This document shows positions 30,520 through 40,155 of a DNA stretch of 56,832 nt, one piece after another (the first letter of the stretch is position 1; each line of letters begins with the position of its first letter). A program made the position numbers and the translations under genes. The DNA is from Cryobacterium psychrotolerans. GTDB taxonomy: Bacteria > Actinomycetota > Actinomycetes > Actinomycetales > Microbacteriaceae. Under the pieces are notes generated by a model, which saw nothing but the letters and a program-made list of their open reading frames with translations, searched no databases and had not been told where the DNA came from. Location of the stretch: assembly GCF_900101115.1 (NCBI RefSeq), contig NZ_FNFU01000018.1:1-56832 (forward strand). Reading direction: 5' to 3'.

Positions 30520-31128
30520 ATGACGAGTTCCGCGGAACGTGCGGACGAGGCCCCCGTCATCGGGGAGTTCGTCGACGGCATCACCATTCCCGTCATCAAC
30601 GAACGCGCCGTGCGCGCGTCCGCGGGGCTGCTGTTCCTGTTCGGGACCATCGGGTTCATGACCGCGGCGCTGACGGGGGACTTCCAACTCCTGCGCATGT
30701 TCGGCATGACATTCATGCTCGACATGATGATGCGCTTGTTCGTCGGCACCCGGTTCACGCCGAGCCTGATCATCGGTTCGCTCATCGTTCGGCGTCAACG
30801 CCCCGAATGGGTCGGTGCCGAGCAGAAGAAGCTCGCCTGGACATTCGGCCTCGTGATGGCGTTCGTCTCGTGCGCCGCGATGGGTTTCCTGGGCCTCAGC
30901 GGGGAGATCACGCTGGCGCTCTGCAGCGTGTGCCTGGTCCTGCTGTTCATCGAGAGCGCCTTCGGGATCTGCGTCGGTTGCGAATTCCAACGGCTGTTCA
31001 GCAAGACGAAGCCGGAACTCTGCTCGGGCGACACCTGCACGTACGTGCCGCCGAAGCGCGGTGAGCGCCATTCGGTGTCGTCGGCGTCCGAGCGTGACGG
31101 ACAGCCAGGCGAGCTCAAGCGATCGTAG
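30520..31128 (+). CDS. DUF4395 membrane protein
   Basis: ATG 30520 gives 202 residues; a GTG at 30505 would add five. The start overlaps the TGA of a six-codon frame (MCGAAE, ATG 30503) that owns the good AAGGAG site, so translation may be coupled. Helices include SAGLLFLFGTIGFMTAALTG, TFGLVMAFVSCAAMGFLGLS and LALCSVCLVLLFIESAFGIC. The C-terminal part holds cysteines (GICVGCE, ELCSGDTC). DUF4395 proteins often accompany rhodanese or thioredoxin genes, which suits the CstR-like operator. Confidence 0.82.
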   Translation: MTSSAERADEAPVIGEFVDGITIPVINERAVRASAGLLFLFGTIGFMTAALTGDFQLLRMFGMTFMLDMMMRLFVGTRFTPSLIIGSLIVRRQRPEWVGAEQKKLAWTFGLVMAFVSCAAMGFLGLSGEITLALCSVCLVLLFIESAFGICVGCEFQRLFSKTKPELCSGDTCTYVPPKRGERHSVSSASERDGQPGELKRS

Positions 31129-31189
31129 GGTGACGATCGCCGCGCAGCGGCGACTACGGTTGAGGAGGCCCGAGAGAGGACTTCCATCA

Positions 31190-32698
31190 ATGAGTGAAAT
31201 CGCGGGCGAACTGGCGCGGGTGCGCGAAGCCTTCGACAGACCCACGCTGCGCCTGCTGGACCGCAAGTGGGCGCCGTTTGTGCTCGCCGTGTTCAAGTCC
31301 TCGTTCAGCCGCGACCGGCGCAGTGTGCAGGCCGACCTGCTGCACACCCAGGTTGACGCCTACCTGGCCGACCTGCGCACGGTCGGCAGCGATGTCCCGC
31401 CGGGCAAGAACGGCCGGGCCCTCTGCGTGCAGTGGATGAACGACCAGTGGCTCTACCGGGAGACGGGGGAGGGCGACGAGGAACACTATTCGCTCACCTC
31501 GCACGCGCTGGAAGCGCTGCTCCTGGTCGAGAGCCTGTCCCGGGACCGCGCGCTCATCAGCGAGAGCCGCCTCACCACGATCGTCGACACTGTTCGCCAC
31601 CGCGCGACGCAGGCCAACCCTGACCGCGAGGAACGCATCCGTCGTCTCGACCTCGAGATCGCCGAGAAGACGAGCGAGCGCGATCGCCTCGAGGGCGGCG
31701 GCGAGATCGCCCCGGTGTCGAACGAGGCGATGCTCGAGGGCTACGCGAACCTCGTCGACCTGATCAACCAGCTGCCGAGCGACTTCAAACGCGTCGAAGA
31801 GTCGGTTGCCGCCATGCACCGGCAGATCGTGAACGACTTCCGCGGCGAGGAACGCCCGATCAGCGAGGTTCTCGACGAGTACCTCTCCAAGACGGATGCT
31901 CTCATGTCTGCGACTCCGGAGGGTCGCGCCTTCGAGGGGGCCTTCACCCTGCTGCGCAACGACGCGCTGCTGCAGGAGCTCAAAAGCGATCTCGAGACGA
32001 TCCTGCTGCACCCGTTCGCCCTCGAGCTCACCGCCAACGAGCGACGCGGTCTCATGGGCACCGTGCGCCTGATCCGCAAGGGCATCGACGACGTGCTGAC
32101 CCAGCGGAACGGGCTGAGCGAGACCCTGCGCGAGCACATCGTCAACCACGATGTCGTCAAGGACCGCGAACTCGAACGCCTGCTGCGCGAGATCAACAAG
32201 GAGCTCGCGACCTGGATGCAGACCGCCGGCCCGCGTTCGGTCGTGACGGCCGAACTCATGCCGGGAACACTCGAGGTCGAGCACCTCCGGGAACGGTTCT
32301 ACGACCCGGCTGCGCACCTGCCGCCGCCGGACCTCGAGGACGTCTCCGACGACGCGCCCGAGCCGCCGAGCCTCGACGACATGCGCAAACAGGGCGGCCC
32401 GCTCCTCGAGGAGCTGCGCGACGCCATCGTGACGGCCTTCACCGACGGGGACGCCGCATCCGTCGGTGATGCGTTCAACGACCTGGATGCGAACCTCCGC
32501 CGTCCGGTCGAGATCCTCGGGATGCTGCAGATCGCCACCCAGATCGACGCGGTCAGCCGTGCGCAAACACTCGAACGGTTCGAAACCGTGAGGCCGGATG
32601 GCTCCATCCGCAGCTTCGAGGTGCCACGAATCATGTTGAACGAGCACGAAACCGCGGCACTGGCCGCCCTGAACTATGGACCCGATCATGACGCCTGA
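31190..32698 (+). CDS. jetA: JetA (DUF3375), Wadjet/MksF kleisin-like subunit
   Basis: ATG 31190; 502 residues. The protein starts [20 protein letters not shown] and [20 protein letters not shown] and includes [40 protein letters not shown] and a long charged helical middle, as in DUF3375. JetA bridges the JetC heads with JetB to form a condensin-like complex that extrudes DNA loops on small circular plasmids. Its stop lies inside the next gene (23 bp overlap), typical of the jetABCD operon. A promoter should lie in the 61 bp after the DUF4395 gene. Confidence 0.92.
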   Translation: MSEIAGELARVREAFDRPTLRLLDRKWAPFVLAVFKSSFSRDRRSVQADLLHTQVDAYLADLRTVGSDVPPGKNGRALCVQWMNDQWLYRETGEGDEEHYSLTSHALEALLLVESLSRDRALISESRLTTIVDTVRHRATQANPDREERIRRLDLEIAEKTSERDRLEGGGEIAPVSNEAMLEGYANLVDLINQLPSDFKRVEESVAAMHRQIVNDFRGEERPISEVLDEYLSKTDALMSATPEGRAFEGAFTLLRNDALLQELKSDLETILLHPFALELTANERRGLMGTVRLIRKGIDDVLTQRNGLSETLREHIVNHDVVKDRELERLLREINKELATWMQTAGPRSVVTAELMPGTLEVEHLRERFYDPAAHLPPPDLEDVSDDAPEPPSLDDMRKQGGPLLEELRDAIVTAFTDGDAASVGDAFNDLDANLRRPVEILGMLQIATQIDAVSRAQTLERFETVRPDGSIRSFEVPRIMLNEHETAALAALNYGPDHDA

Positions 32699-33425
32699 AT
32701 TGACCGACGAGTGGACCGCCGAGCACGCTGACGACGAGCGCGCGGACGAGGAGAATGCGACGCCGGACGACTCGTCGCAGAGCTTCTCGCTGTTCGAGGG
32801 CGACGAGGGCGGACTCACCGTGGAGCAGCGCCGAACCCTGGTGCTGCTGCTCAAGCACCGGTACATCTCCGCGGCCCTCCAGCCGGCGGAATGGCGCACC
32901 CTCCTGGCCTCCCGGAGCCTGCTCAAGTCGCGCCTGAACGACGTATTCCTCGACCTGCATGTAGACCTCCATTACGAGGTGGCGTTCAAGCGGCAGGCGG
33001 TCGCGGAGGGCGGCGACCGGTTCCCCACCCTCCTGCACGATGTCTCGTACACCCGGGAGGAGACGATCCTGCTCGTGCTGCTGCGCCAGCGGTTCCGCAG
33101 CGAGCGCGCCAACGGCCACGACATCGTCATTGTCGACCGCGACAACCTGGTCGACAACGTGGCACATTTCCGCCCGGAGCACGCCACCGACCGCTGGGGA
33201 GATGCCCGCAAGGCCACCGCGGCCGTCGACAGCCTCGCCAAGGCCCGGGTCCTGCTGAAAACGAGCGACCCCGACCGGTTCCGCATTTCCGCCGTGATCG
33301 AGGTGCTGCTGCCCGTCGACCGGCTGAACGAACTGCTGGAATGGCTGGTCACCCAGAACGGCGACGACGCCGAATTAGAAGAGACCGACGAGACCGCCGA
33401 GCCCCGACTGGAGGCCATCTCATGA
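32676..33425 (+). CDS. jetB: JetB (DUF4194), Wadjet/MksE KITE-like subunit
   Basis: ATG 32676 (249 residues) or ATG 32688 (245); no strong ribosome site separates them. After an acidic N-terminus the DUF4194 core reads [40 protein letters not shown] and [20 protein letters not shown], ending [23 protein letters not shown]. It dimerises and binds JetA in the loop-extruding complex. It is coupled to jetA by overlap and to jetC by ATGA. Confidence 0.9.
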   Translation: MDPIMTPELTDEWTAEHADDERADEENATPDDSSQSFSLFEGDEGGLTVEQRRTLVLLLKHRYISAALQPAEWRTLLASRSLLKSRLNDVFLDLHVDLHYEVAFKRQAVAEGGDRFPTLLHDVSYTREETILLVLLRQRFRSERANGHDIVIVDRDNLVDNVAHFRPEHATDRWGDARKATAAVDSLAKARVLLKTSDPDRFRISAVIEVLLPVDRLNELLEWLVTQNGDDAELEETDETAEPRLEAIS

Positions 33426-36400
33426 CCATGACCGATTCCCCGCTGTTCTACGCCGATGGCCTCACCGAAGGCACCACCCAGTGGAAGGCCGAGTCGTTCC
33501 AGATGGTCAACTGGGGTGGCTTCCAGGGGCACCACGAGGTCGCCTTCGCGCCCTCGGCCACCCTGGTCTCCGGCGCATCCGGCACCGGGAAGAGCAGCCT
33601 CCTCGACGCCTACCTGGCGCTGATGATGCCCTCCGATACCCCCTTCAACGGAGCATCCAACGACGCCGGCTCCGGGCGCGCGCGCAGCGTCGACCAGCGC
33701 AACCTGATGACCTACCTCAAGGGCAAGACCGACTCCAACCGGGAAGCCGGAACGGGCCAGATGCGCGACCAGGTGCTGCGCGGCGTGAACGCGTCTACCT
33801 GGGGCGCGGTGTCGATGACGTTCGTCGATGACAACCAGCGTCGGTTCACCGTGCTGCGGGCCTACTTCGTGCCTCGCGGCGGCAGCAAGTTCGCCGACAT
33901 CACCATGAAGATGGCCACCAGGGACGGCTACCTCGACCTTCGCGACCTGGCCGAGGCCACCGAGTCCCGGTTCGACAAGCGGGCGCTGAAGGCCCGGTTC
34001 CCCGACCTGGATGTCTTCGACACCTATGCGGCGTTCGCCCAGACCCTCTACACGCGCCTCGGCATCGGAGCCAACGGCGAGGGCGGCAAGGCCTTGCGCC
34101 TGCTCGCACGCATCCAGGCCGGACAGCAGGTCAAGACCGTGGACGGTCTCTACAAGTCGATGGTGCTGGAGGAACCCGCCACCTTCGCAGCCGCCGACAA
34201 GGCCGTCGACCACTTCGAGGACCTGGAACGCTCCTATGGGGCCATGGTCACCGAGGCGCAGAAGGCCAGGGTGCTCGAACGGTTGCCCGACCTGCACCGC
34301 GACTACGAGACGGCCACCGAGAAGGCCGACCTGATCGACACCTTCGGGGTACACCGCTCCGGGGACACGCCTTTCGGCCTGTGGCAGCTCCAGGCGGAAC
34401 GGCGCCTGCTCGAGGGGGCCGCCGACGCCAACCGGGAGCAGCGCCGTGGCAACCGGGCGGAGTCGACCGCGGCGCGGGATGCCGAGAGCGAGTTGAAGAC
34501 GCGGGTCGCCGACCTCCAGGACCGGCAGAGGGAGAACGGCGGCGAGGTGCTTGTGCGCCTGCAGAACGAACTCGGCCAGCTCAGCAACAAACGCGACGAC
34601 GTGGCCGGCGTCCGGGCGAAGTTCGACGAACGCATCCGGCCCCTGTCCGCATCGATCGGCTCGCCGGAGGAATTCGGAGCCGCGCAGGGCGCCGCCGAAG
34701 CCTTCCTGGCCGGGTTCCCCCGCGCGGAGGCCGGCCTGGAGGCGGAGCGGGCGACGCTGCACCGCAGGTCGTACCCGGTCGAAGAGAGCATTCGAACCCT
34801 CAAGACGGAACACGCGTTCCTGACCGGGCGCGCGAGCCTGGTTCCCCAGCACCTGCACAACGCGCGCCTGATGATCGCCGAGGCGGCGGGCATCCCGGCC
34901 GAAGAACTGCCGTTCGTGGCCGAGCTGATCGAGATCGCGCCCGGCGAGGAACAGTGGCGCCAGGCGGCCGAGGTGACGTTGGCCCCCGTCGTTCGGGTCA
35001 TGCTCGTCGACGAGACCCGGCTCGCGTCGCTGAGCCAGGCCATCGACCCGCTCCACATCCCGGTGCGCATCCACTTCGAAGGGGTCGCCCTGCACGCGCA
35101 CCAGGAGATGGTGGGCGACGCCCGGTTCGTTTCCGGCAAGCTCGTCTACAAGGATTCGCCCTTCAGCCGTTGGGTGCAGGATCGCGTGCAGGCGTCGAAC
35201 CTGGATGCGCAGTGCGTGGCCACCCCCGCCGAACTGGTGGGGGACGGGCCCCGGGTCACGCCGAGCGGGCAGACCCGCAACGGCAAGCGCGGTGCCCACG
35301 GCTGGAACAGCGACCAGAAGTCGATCATCGGTTTTTCCAGCCGAGCTCGCCTGGAGGAGATCACCGAGGAGCTGGCCCGGCTGAAGGCGACCGCCGACGC
35401 GTCGTCGGTGGAGGCATCCGCCCTCGGGAACCGCATCGCCGACCTTCGCGCACGGAAGGTCGCCCACCAGTACGTCATCGACATCGCCTGGCCGACCATC
35501 GATGTGGATGGTGCGGAAGCCAGGATCCGCGACAAGGAGGCCGAGCAGGAGCGCCTGCTGGCCAACAGCGACGTGCTGCGCGGGCTGAAGGACGAGGAAA
35601 TTCGGCTGTCCGCCGAGCTGGAGCGAGCCCAGAAACGCAAGCACGTCACCGATCTCGACGCACAGGGCCTGCGCGACGAACAGGAATTGATCGTGGACCG
35701 CCAGGATGCCGTCAGCGGCACTCTCGATCGCATCGACCGGGGCCAGTCCGTGACCTTGTCGGAGGAGCACTCGGCCCACCTGGACGCGCAGTTCGCGTTC
35801 GTCGGCGACAAGGATGACCTCGCCGCGTTCGAGGGCGCGGTCAAGCGTCTTCGCGAGCGGCTCACCGAGCAGTCCGCCCAGGACCGCGACAACGCCGCGA
35901 GCGCCCGGGACTCCCTGGTTCGCATCTTCGAGACCTTCCAGGGTCGCTGGCCTGACCCCAACATCGGCGTCTCGCTGGACTCGTACACGAGCTACCGGGA
36001 TATCCTCGACGCCGTTCACACGCTGGGCCTGCACGAGCGACGGCAGGAGTGGAAGCGGCGGCTTTCGCTCTGGAGCGGCCAGGACCTCGTTCCCCTGATG
36101 GGAGCCTTCACCACCTCCATCGAGGAGATCGAGGATCGGCTCCGGCCGATCAACGAGATCCTTGCCACGCTGCCGTTCGGGGCCGGGCGCGATCGCCTGA
36201 AGATCGCGCTGCGCCGACTCCACCGCGACGACGCCACGTCGTTCCGCACGGAGCTCAAGGCCCTGTCCTCCGCGGCCGCCCAGGACCTCACCGAGGGCGA
36301 GACCGAGAGCCGCTTCACACGGTTGCAGGCCTTCATGGGCCTGATTCGCCGGCCCGAGAGCGGTTCCAGGCAGGAGTCGCAGCGCGATCTTCTTCTCGAT

Positions 36401-36799
36401 GTGCGCAAGCACGTGGAAATCACCGCCGTGCGCACCACGCCCGAGGGGGTGGAGGCCAGCACCTACTCGTCCCTCGGCGGCAAGAGCGGCGGGGAGTCGC
36501 AGGAACTCGTGGCGTTCGTCGTGGGGGCGGCGCTGCGCTTCCAGCTCGGCGATGAAAGCCGCACCCGGCCGCGTTTCGCGCCCGTCTTCCTCGACGAGGG
36601 CTTCGTGAAGTCGGACTCGGAGTTCGCCGGCCGGGCCGTCGCGGCCTGGAAGGGGCTGGGCTTCCAACTCATCATCGGTTCCCCGCTCGACAAGGTCACC
36701 GCGCTGGAGCCGCACATGGAACTGGTGCTGTCGATGACCAAGAACAACAGCACCGGATTCTCGTACATCACCCCGCTGTCCTCCCCGCCACCGGCGTGA
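33422..36799 (+). CDS. jetC: JetC, SMC/MukB-like ATPase of Wadjet/MksB
   Basis: ATG 33422 overlaps the jetB stop; 1125 residues, as expected for JetC. The Walker [10 protein letters not shown] is at 51-59. Two long coiled-coil arms flank a hinge near residue 480-620 ([40 protein letters not shown]). The C-terminal head has the ABC signature [14 protein letters not shown] (about 1020) and Walker [16 protein letters not shown] (about 1052). Both head halves are complete, so ATP-driven loop extrusion should be possible. The partner nuclease gene expected next is missing. Confidence 0.93.
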   Translation: MTMTDSPLFYADGLTEGTTQWKAESFQMVNWGGFQGHHEVAFAPSATLVSGASGTGKSSLLDAYLALMMPSDTPFNGASNDAGSGRARSVDQRNLMTYLKGKTDSNREAGTGQMRDQVLRGVNASTWGAVSMTFVDDNQRRFTVLRAYFVPRGGSKFADITMKMATRDGYLDLRDLAEATESRFDKRALKARFPDLDVFDTYAAFAQTLYTRLGIGANGEGGKALRLLARIQAGQQVKTVDGLYKSMVLEEPATFAAADKAVDHFEDLERSYGAMVTEAQKARVLERLPDLHRDYETATEKADLIDTFGVHRSGDTPFGLWQLQAERRLLEGAADANREQRRGNRAESTAARDAESELKTRVADLQDRQRENGGEVLVRLQNELGQLSNKRDDVAGVRAKFDERIRPLSASIGSPEEFGAAQGAAEAFLAGFPRAEAGLEAERATLHRRSYPVEESIRTLKTEHAFLTGRASLVPQHLHNARLMIAEAAGIPAEELPFVAELIEIAPGEEQWRQAAEVTLAPVVRVMLVDETRLASLSQAIDPLHIPVRIHFEGVALHAHQEMVGDARFVSGKLVYKDSPFSRWVQDRVQASNLDAQCVATPAELVGDGPRVTPSGQTRNGKRGAHGWNSDQKSIIGFSSRARLEEITEELARLKATADASSVEASALGNRIADLRARKVAHQYVIDIAWPTIDVDGAEARIRDKEAEQERLLANSDVLRGLKDEEIRLSAELERAQKRKHVTDLDAQGLRDEQELIVDRQDAVSGTLDRIDRGQSVTLSEEHSAHLDAQFAFVGDKDDLAAFEGAVKRLRERLTEQSAQDRDNAASARDSLVRIFETFQGRWPDPNIGVSLDSYTSYRDILDAVHTLGLHERRQEWKRRLSLWSGQDLVPLMGAFTTSIEEIEDRLRPINEILATLPFGAGRDRLKIALRRLHRDDATSFRTELKALSSAAAQDLTEGETESRFTRLQAFMGLIRRPESGSRQESQRDLLLDVRKHVEITAVRTTPEGVEASTYSSLGGKSGGESQELVAFVVGAALRFQLGDESRTRPRFAPVFLDEGFVKSDSEFAGRAVAAWKGLGFQLIIGSPLDKVTALEPHMELVLSMTKNNSTGFSYITPLSSPPPA

Positions 36800-36834
36800 G
36801 GTGGGCATCCCCTGGTGAATCGCGGACAAGTTGA
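36796..36834 (+). pseudogene. jetD: Probable 5' stump of jetD (12 codons)
   Basis: GTG 36796 overlaps the jetC TGA in the GTGA style used elsewhere in this operon. It reads [12 protein letters not shown] and stops at 36834. A start of the form M-x-W-x-(T/S)P is what I recall for JetD/DUF3322 proteins, but eight codons cannot prove it. The frame is cut where repeats of an insertion-sequence type begin. JetD is the TOPRIM nuclease that cleaves plasmid DNA; no other jetD is present within the window. Confidence 0.45.
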
Positions 36835-36888
36835 GTTGCGGACAAAGCACCTTAAAATTCAAATCGAAGGCACATTCTCCGCAACTCA
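36819..36888. repeat. IS-terminus-like inverted and direct repeats at the end of the jet operon
   Basis: TGAGTTGCGGA (36832-36842) is exactly inverted as TCCGCAACTCA (36878-36888), 35 bp apart. GCGGACAA occurs twice in direct orientation (36822 and 36838). The segment is AT-richer than its surroundings (CCTTAAAATTCAAATCGAAG) and matches neither gene. It resembles the ends of an insertion sequence, perhaps a relic after deletion. Its right arm supplies the stop codon of the following minus-strand gene. Confidence 0.55.
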
Positions 36889-38088
36889 GACAGAAGGACC
36901 CGAGCGCGGGGATTCTCGCAGCAACTCCCTCGCTCCGCGCTCAATGAGCACAGGGATATAGGCGCGAACCGGATTCCCGGCGAGAGCCGCACGCCTCTCG
37001 TGTACCGCCCGTTCAACGGTTGACCGCGGCATGTCCGGGAACTTCTCGGCGAGCCGATCAATCACGTGTGCCACGGCCCGGTCCTCTTCCTCAGCAGTCA
37101 CTTCAGCGCTTCCAATCGCAACCGGCCGAGCGGGGGACATGACGTCGTCGGATGCCGCAGCAGAGCTCAATTCCGGCAGGGGAAGGTAATACGCGGAGGT
37201 GTAGCGGGCATGGTCGCCGGTGAGAGCCCAGACGGAGCCGCGGCGCCGACCAGGATGTGGTTCCACAGAAGTCCGGTCATGTTTGGCGAGCTCGGTCAGG
37301 ACCCCGGACACGACGTCCTCGTGTGTGCAGAGAACGGTCCCGATACCACGTGCGTCCTCGATGAGCCGCATGGCCTTCCCGATGCGGCCGTCGGACAGGT
37401 CAGCGGAAGCTTCCACGCTGAGCGTTTCGCTCCGCGCCAGAGGTTCGACGGTCTCCATGCACCGTGCGGCGGGTGCGGAAAGAATCCGGTCAATTTCGAA
37501 GAACGATCCCAGATCTACCAGGGACCGGGCCATTGATCTTCCTTCGGAGGCAAGGGGGCGATCGTTTTCGGAGTGCTCCCATTGCTCCCGAGGCAGCGCC
37601 GCAGCGCCGCGCACCAGTAGCAGCATTCTCTCTTTGGCCGGCACCGGGCAGACGCCCAATTCCTTCGCCACCAGGGCGCCCAGGGCCAGGACGACGGGCC
37701 GTTCCCGGGCCTGCGTCAGTGTGCGCAGGGCGAGCGGGAGCGCGAGCCAGCGAGCATCGTCGACCTCGTCGTTGGCGGCGAAGACACCGGCATCCACGGT
37801 CACGGCCCAATAGCGAACGGTCTTGACCCGGCGCGTCCGGTCCAGGTAGACGACGTGGGGCAATTCGGCACCGGGGCGGCAGTCGAACCCGGTCTCTTCA
37901 CGAACTTCCCGCAGAGCACAGTCCGCGTCCGATTCGCCGGGTTCGGCTTTGCCCTTGGGAATGGACCAGTCGTCCTGGTTGCGCCGGTGGACGAGTAATA
38001 CCTCCGGATTTCCGTCTCGGCCGATGCGCCACGGCAGGGCGCCGGACGTCTTGACGCGGGCCAGCATGATCGTCCCGGAGCGGGTCAC
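36886..38088 (-). CDS. Nudix hydrolase fused to an inactive-looking histidine phosphatase (MutT1-like)
   Basis: ATG 38088 overlaps the upstream ABC gene's stop; 400 residues. Residues 12-130 are Nudix, with the box GKAEPGESDADCALREVREETGF beginning at 46 split across GKAEPGE and REVREETG. Residues 154-300 are the SixA/RHG phosphatase fold, but the catalytic RHG/RHA reads LLLVRGAAAL (Arg160-Gly161), so the phosphohistidine is missing; the later TH pair (VLCTHEDVV) remains. The C-terminus (VIDRLAEKFPDMPRSTVERA, NPVRAYIPVLIERGARELLR) is the three-helix bundle also seen in the ArsC proteins. The last residues run into the repeat segment. Confidence 0.83.
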   Translation of the reverse strand: MTRSGTIMLARVKTSGALPWRIGRDGNPEVLLVHRRNQDDWSIPKGKAEPGESDADCALREVREETGFDCRPGAELPHVVYLDRTRRVKTVRYWAVTVDAGVFAANDEVDDARWLALPLALRTLTQARERPVVLALGALVAKELGVCPVPAKERMLLLVRGAAALPREQWEHSENDRPLASEGRSMARSLVDLGSFFEIDRILSAPAARCMETVEPLARSETLSVEASADLSDGRIGKAMRLIEDARGIGTVLCTHEDVVSGVLTELAKHDRTSVEPHPGRRRGSVWALTGDHARYTSAYYLPLPELSSAAASDDVMSPARPVAIGSAEVTAEEEDRAVAHVIDRLAEKFPDMPRSTVERAVHERRAALAGNPVRAYIPVLIERGARELLRESPRSGPSV

Positions 38089-39920
38089 AGCAGGCCTCCA
38101 GCCGGAATCGGCTTCGGTGCGACATGTTTGGGGTAGGCCCGGTTGGCCGGGATATCCTGCAGCCCGTCGAGCCGGCTGTAGAGGCCACCGGCCGCGATCA
38201 AATCGGCATGCTTGCCCGTCTCGACGATCCGACCATGGTCGATCACATAGATGACGTCGGCGCGACGGAGCGTGGACAGCCGGTGGGCGATCACAATCAC
38301 GCTCCGGCCGATCATCAGCCGGTCCAGGCCGCGCATGACGTATTGCTCGGAGATTGCGTCGAGGCCTGACGTCGGCTCGTCGAGGATCACGATCGGTGTG
38401 TCGCGCACCAGCGCGCGGGCGATCGCAATGCGTTGGCGCTGACCGCCGGATAGGCTGACCCCCCGCTCGGCCACCGGAGTGTCATAGCCGAGAGGCAGGG
38501 CTCGGACGAATTCGTCAACGTGGGCGGCCTCCGCGGCCGCGAAAACCTGCTCGCGGGTGGGGTGATCCGAACCGTAGGCGATGTTGTCGTAGATGGTGCC
38601 GCGGAACAGGATCGAGTCCTGCAAGACCATCGAGATCTGCGTGCGAACCGTCGCGAGTTGCAGGTCACGGATGTCCGTGCCGTCAAGCAGTACCGCCCCC
38701 TGGGTCACGTCGTACAGACGCGGAATCAGGCTGACGAGTGTGGATTTCCCGGCCCCGGTCGGGCCGGCGATCGCGACCATCCGGCCAGGCTCTACCCGGA
38801 GATTGATCGAGTGCAGCACTTCAGAGCCGGCGTAGCCAAAACTCACCCCCCGCAGCTCTACCGCGCCTGTGAGCGCCGGGGCCGGCCGGGCACCCGGGCG
38901 GTCGATGATTTCGGGGGCGGTACTGAGAATTTCCAGGAGGCGTTCTGCACTCACCTGACCCCGGCTGATGACCGTGGTGAGTTTGGCCAGTTCCTTCATG
39001 GGGTCGTAGAGAGCCTTCAAATAGGCCAGGAACACCAGCAGCAGGCCCAGCGTCATCGTGCCATCCAGCACCCGCCTCACCCCAAACCACAGAACGAGCA
39101 CCGTGCCGAGGACGACTATGACATCCACCAGCGGAGAGAGCGCCGACTGGAGCCTGACCAGCCGCAGGCCGGCATTCATCCGGGCGCCGTTCCGATCCCG
39201 GAAGTCGGCCTCATGGCGCCCTTCGCTGGTTGAGGATTGCATCACCCGGACCGAGGAGAACGTCTCCGCCATTGCCGATGCGATATCACTGTCCTTGTTG
39301 CGCGCAGCCCGGGAGGCCGCCTTGACGCGCGGTCGATAGATCACCACCATGGCAAACAAGAGGGGCGCGACGGCCAACGCAATCAGAGCGAAGGTAGGGT
39401 CCACGACCAGACAAATCGTCGCGATGAAACCCAGGATGAGAACGTTGGGAACAAGAACCGCCATGATCGAAATGATCATGGCGCGCAAGTAGTCAATGTC
39501 CGTGGTCGTTCGCGTGACCAAATCGCCCAGGCGTTGCTTGTCGTGGAAAGACAAGGACAAACGTTGAAGGTGGGCGAACACGTCAACCCGGATGCTCGCC
39601 GTCATCCTCTCCCCGACGCCATTGAGCAGCCGGGACCCCAGATACCTGGCGCCGGCATTGACAAGCGTGAAGACGAGCAAACTCGCGAGGGCCACGCTCA
39701 GCAGCTGCAGGCGGTCCAACCCGTCCGCACCGAACGCTCGCAGCAGGCCATTCTTATCGGAGGCTTCCGAGGTCTTGAGAACGTCGTCAACGATCACTTT
39801 CAGGGGCCACGGCAGCACCACCTGCATGACGGCGGCCAGAACAACCAAAATGACGCCCCCCGTCAACGCCCGGGCATGGGGTGCCATCGAGCGTCGAAAC
39901 CGCCACAAGGGGAGAAACAC
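38085..39920 (-). CDS. ABC exporter, fused membrane and ATPase domains
   Basis: GTG 39920 is chosen because AGGAGG lies 6 nt before it; TTG 39950 would add ten residues. The 611-residue half-transporter has about six membrane helices in residues 20-300 (LTGGVILVVLAAVMQVVLPW at the start) and an ATPase domain with Walker A AIAGPTGAGKSTLVSLIPRL, Q-loop MVLQDSILFRG, signature VSLSGGQRQRIAIARAL, Walker B PIVILDEPTSGLD and H-loop VIAHRLST. It should act as a homodimer exporting a lipid, peptide or drug. It is followed by the Nudix gene with 4-bp overlap. Confidence 0.92.
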   Translation of the reverse strand: MFLPLWRFRRSMAPHARALTGGVILVVLAAVMQVVLPWPLKVIVDDVLKTSEASDKNGLLRAFGADGLDRLQLLSVALASLLVFTLVNAGARYLGSRLLNGVGERMTASIRVDVFAHLQRLSLSFHDKQRLGDLVTRTTTDIDYLRAMIISIMAVLVPNVLILGFIATICLVVDPTFALIALAVAPLLFAMVVIYRPRVKAASRAARNKDSDIASAMAETFSSVRVMQSSTSEGRHEADFRDRNGARMNAGLRLVRLQSALSPLVDVIVVLGTVLVLWFGVRRVLDGTMTLGLLLVFLAYLKALYDPMKELAKLTTVISRGQVSAERLLEILSTAPEIIDRPGARPAPALTGAVELRGVSFGYAGSEVLHSINLRVEPGRMVAIAGPTGAGKSTLVSLIPRLYDVTQGAVLLDGTDIRDLQLATVRTQISMVLQDSILFRGTIYDNIAYGSDHPTREQVFAAAEAAHVDEFVRALPLGYDTPVAERGVSLSGGQRQRIAIARALVRDTPIVILDEPTSGLDAISEQYVMRGLDRLMIGRSVIVIAHRLSTLRRADVIYVIDHGRIVETGKHADLIAAGGLYSRLDGLQDIPANRAYPKHVAPKPIPAGGLL

Positions 39921-40104
39921 AGGAAGCCTCCTACGTACGCGCCCACCCAAACTCCAACACGAAGGAAGAAGCCTTCCTGCGAGGTCAACCTATCCGGATC
40001 ACCTTCACCGCCCAACCCCTGATCGGACGGCAGCGTTCAGGCTCTCTTTCGTCAGCCATGCCGCTTGCGCCGCGAGCATAAATGATGCAGTGTGATAGAA
40101 AAGA

Positions 40105-40124
40105 TTGAACGCACTTGAACGCAC
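40105..40124. repeat. Tandem TTGAACGCAC repeat before the ROK gene
   Basis: TTGAACGCAC occurs twice without a gap (40105-40114 and 40115-40124), about one helical turn apart, 32 bp before the ROK start and in the 235-bp spacer to the divergent exporter. It is a candidate operator or overlapping -35 region. Confidence 0.45.
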
Positions 40125-40155
40125 TCTGATGCGATCTGGCTGACGAGGGGGTGCT

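Noticed and set aside
31190..36799. Chromosomal condensin (MukBEF/ScpAB-SMC) instead of Wadjet/Mks
   Set aside because: JetA is DUF3375, JetB is DUF4194, and JetC is about 1125 residues with a MukB/SbcC-like head. This set is Wadjet/MksBEF, not SMC-ScpAB or MukBEF proper.
32972..36862. Minus-strand open frame of 1296 codons opposite jetC
   Set aside because: It mirrors jetC codon by codon, is rich in Arg/Gly/Pro/Leu without domains, and arises from high-GC third positions. jetC on the plus strand has full ATPase motifs.
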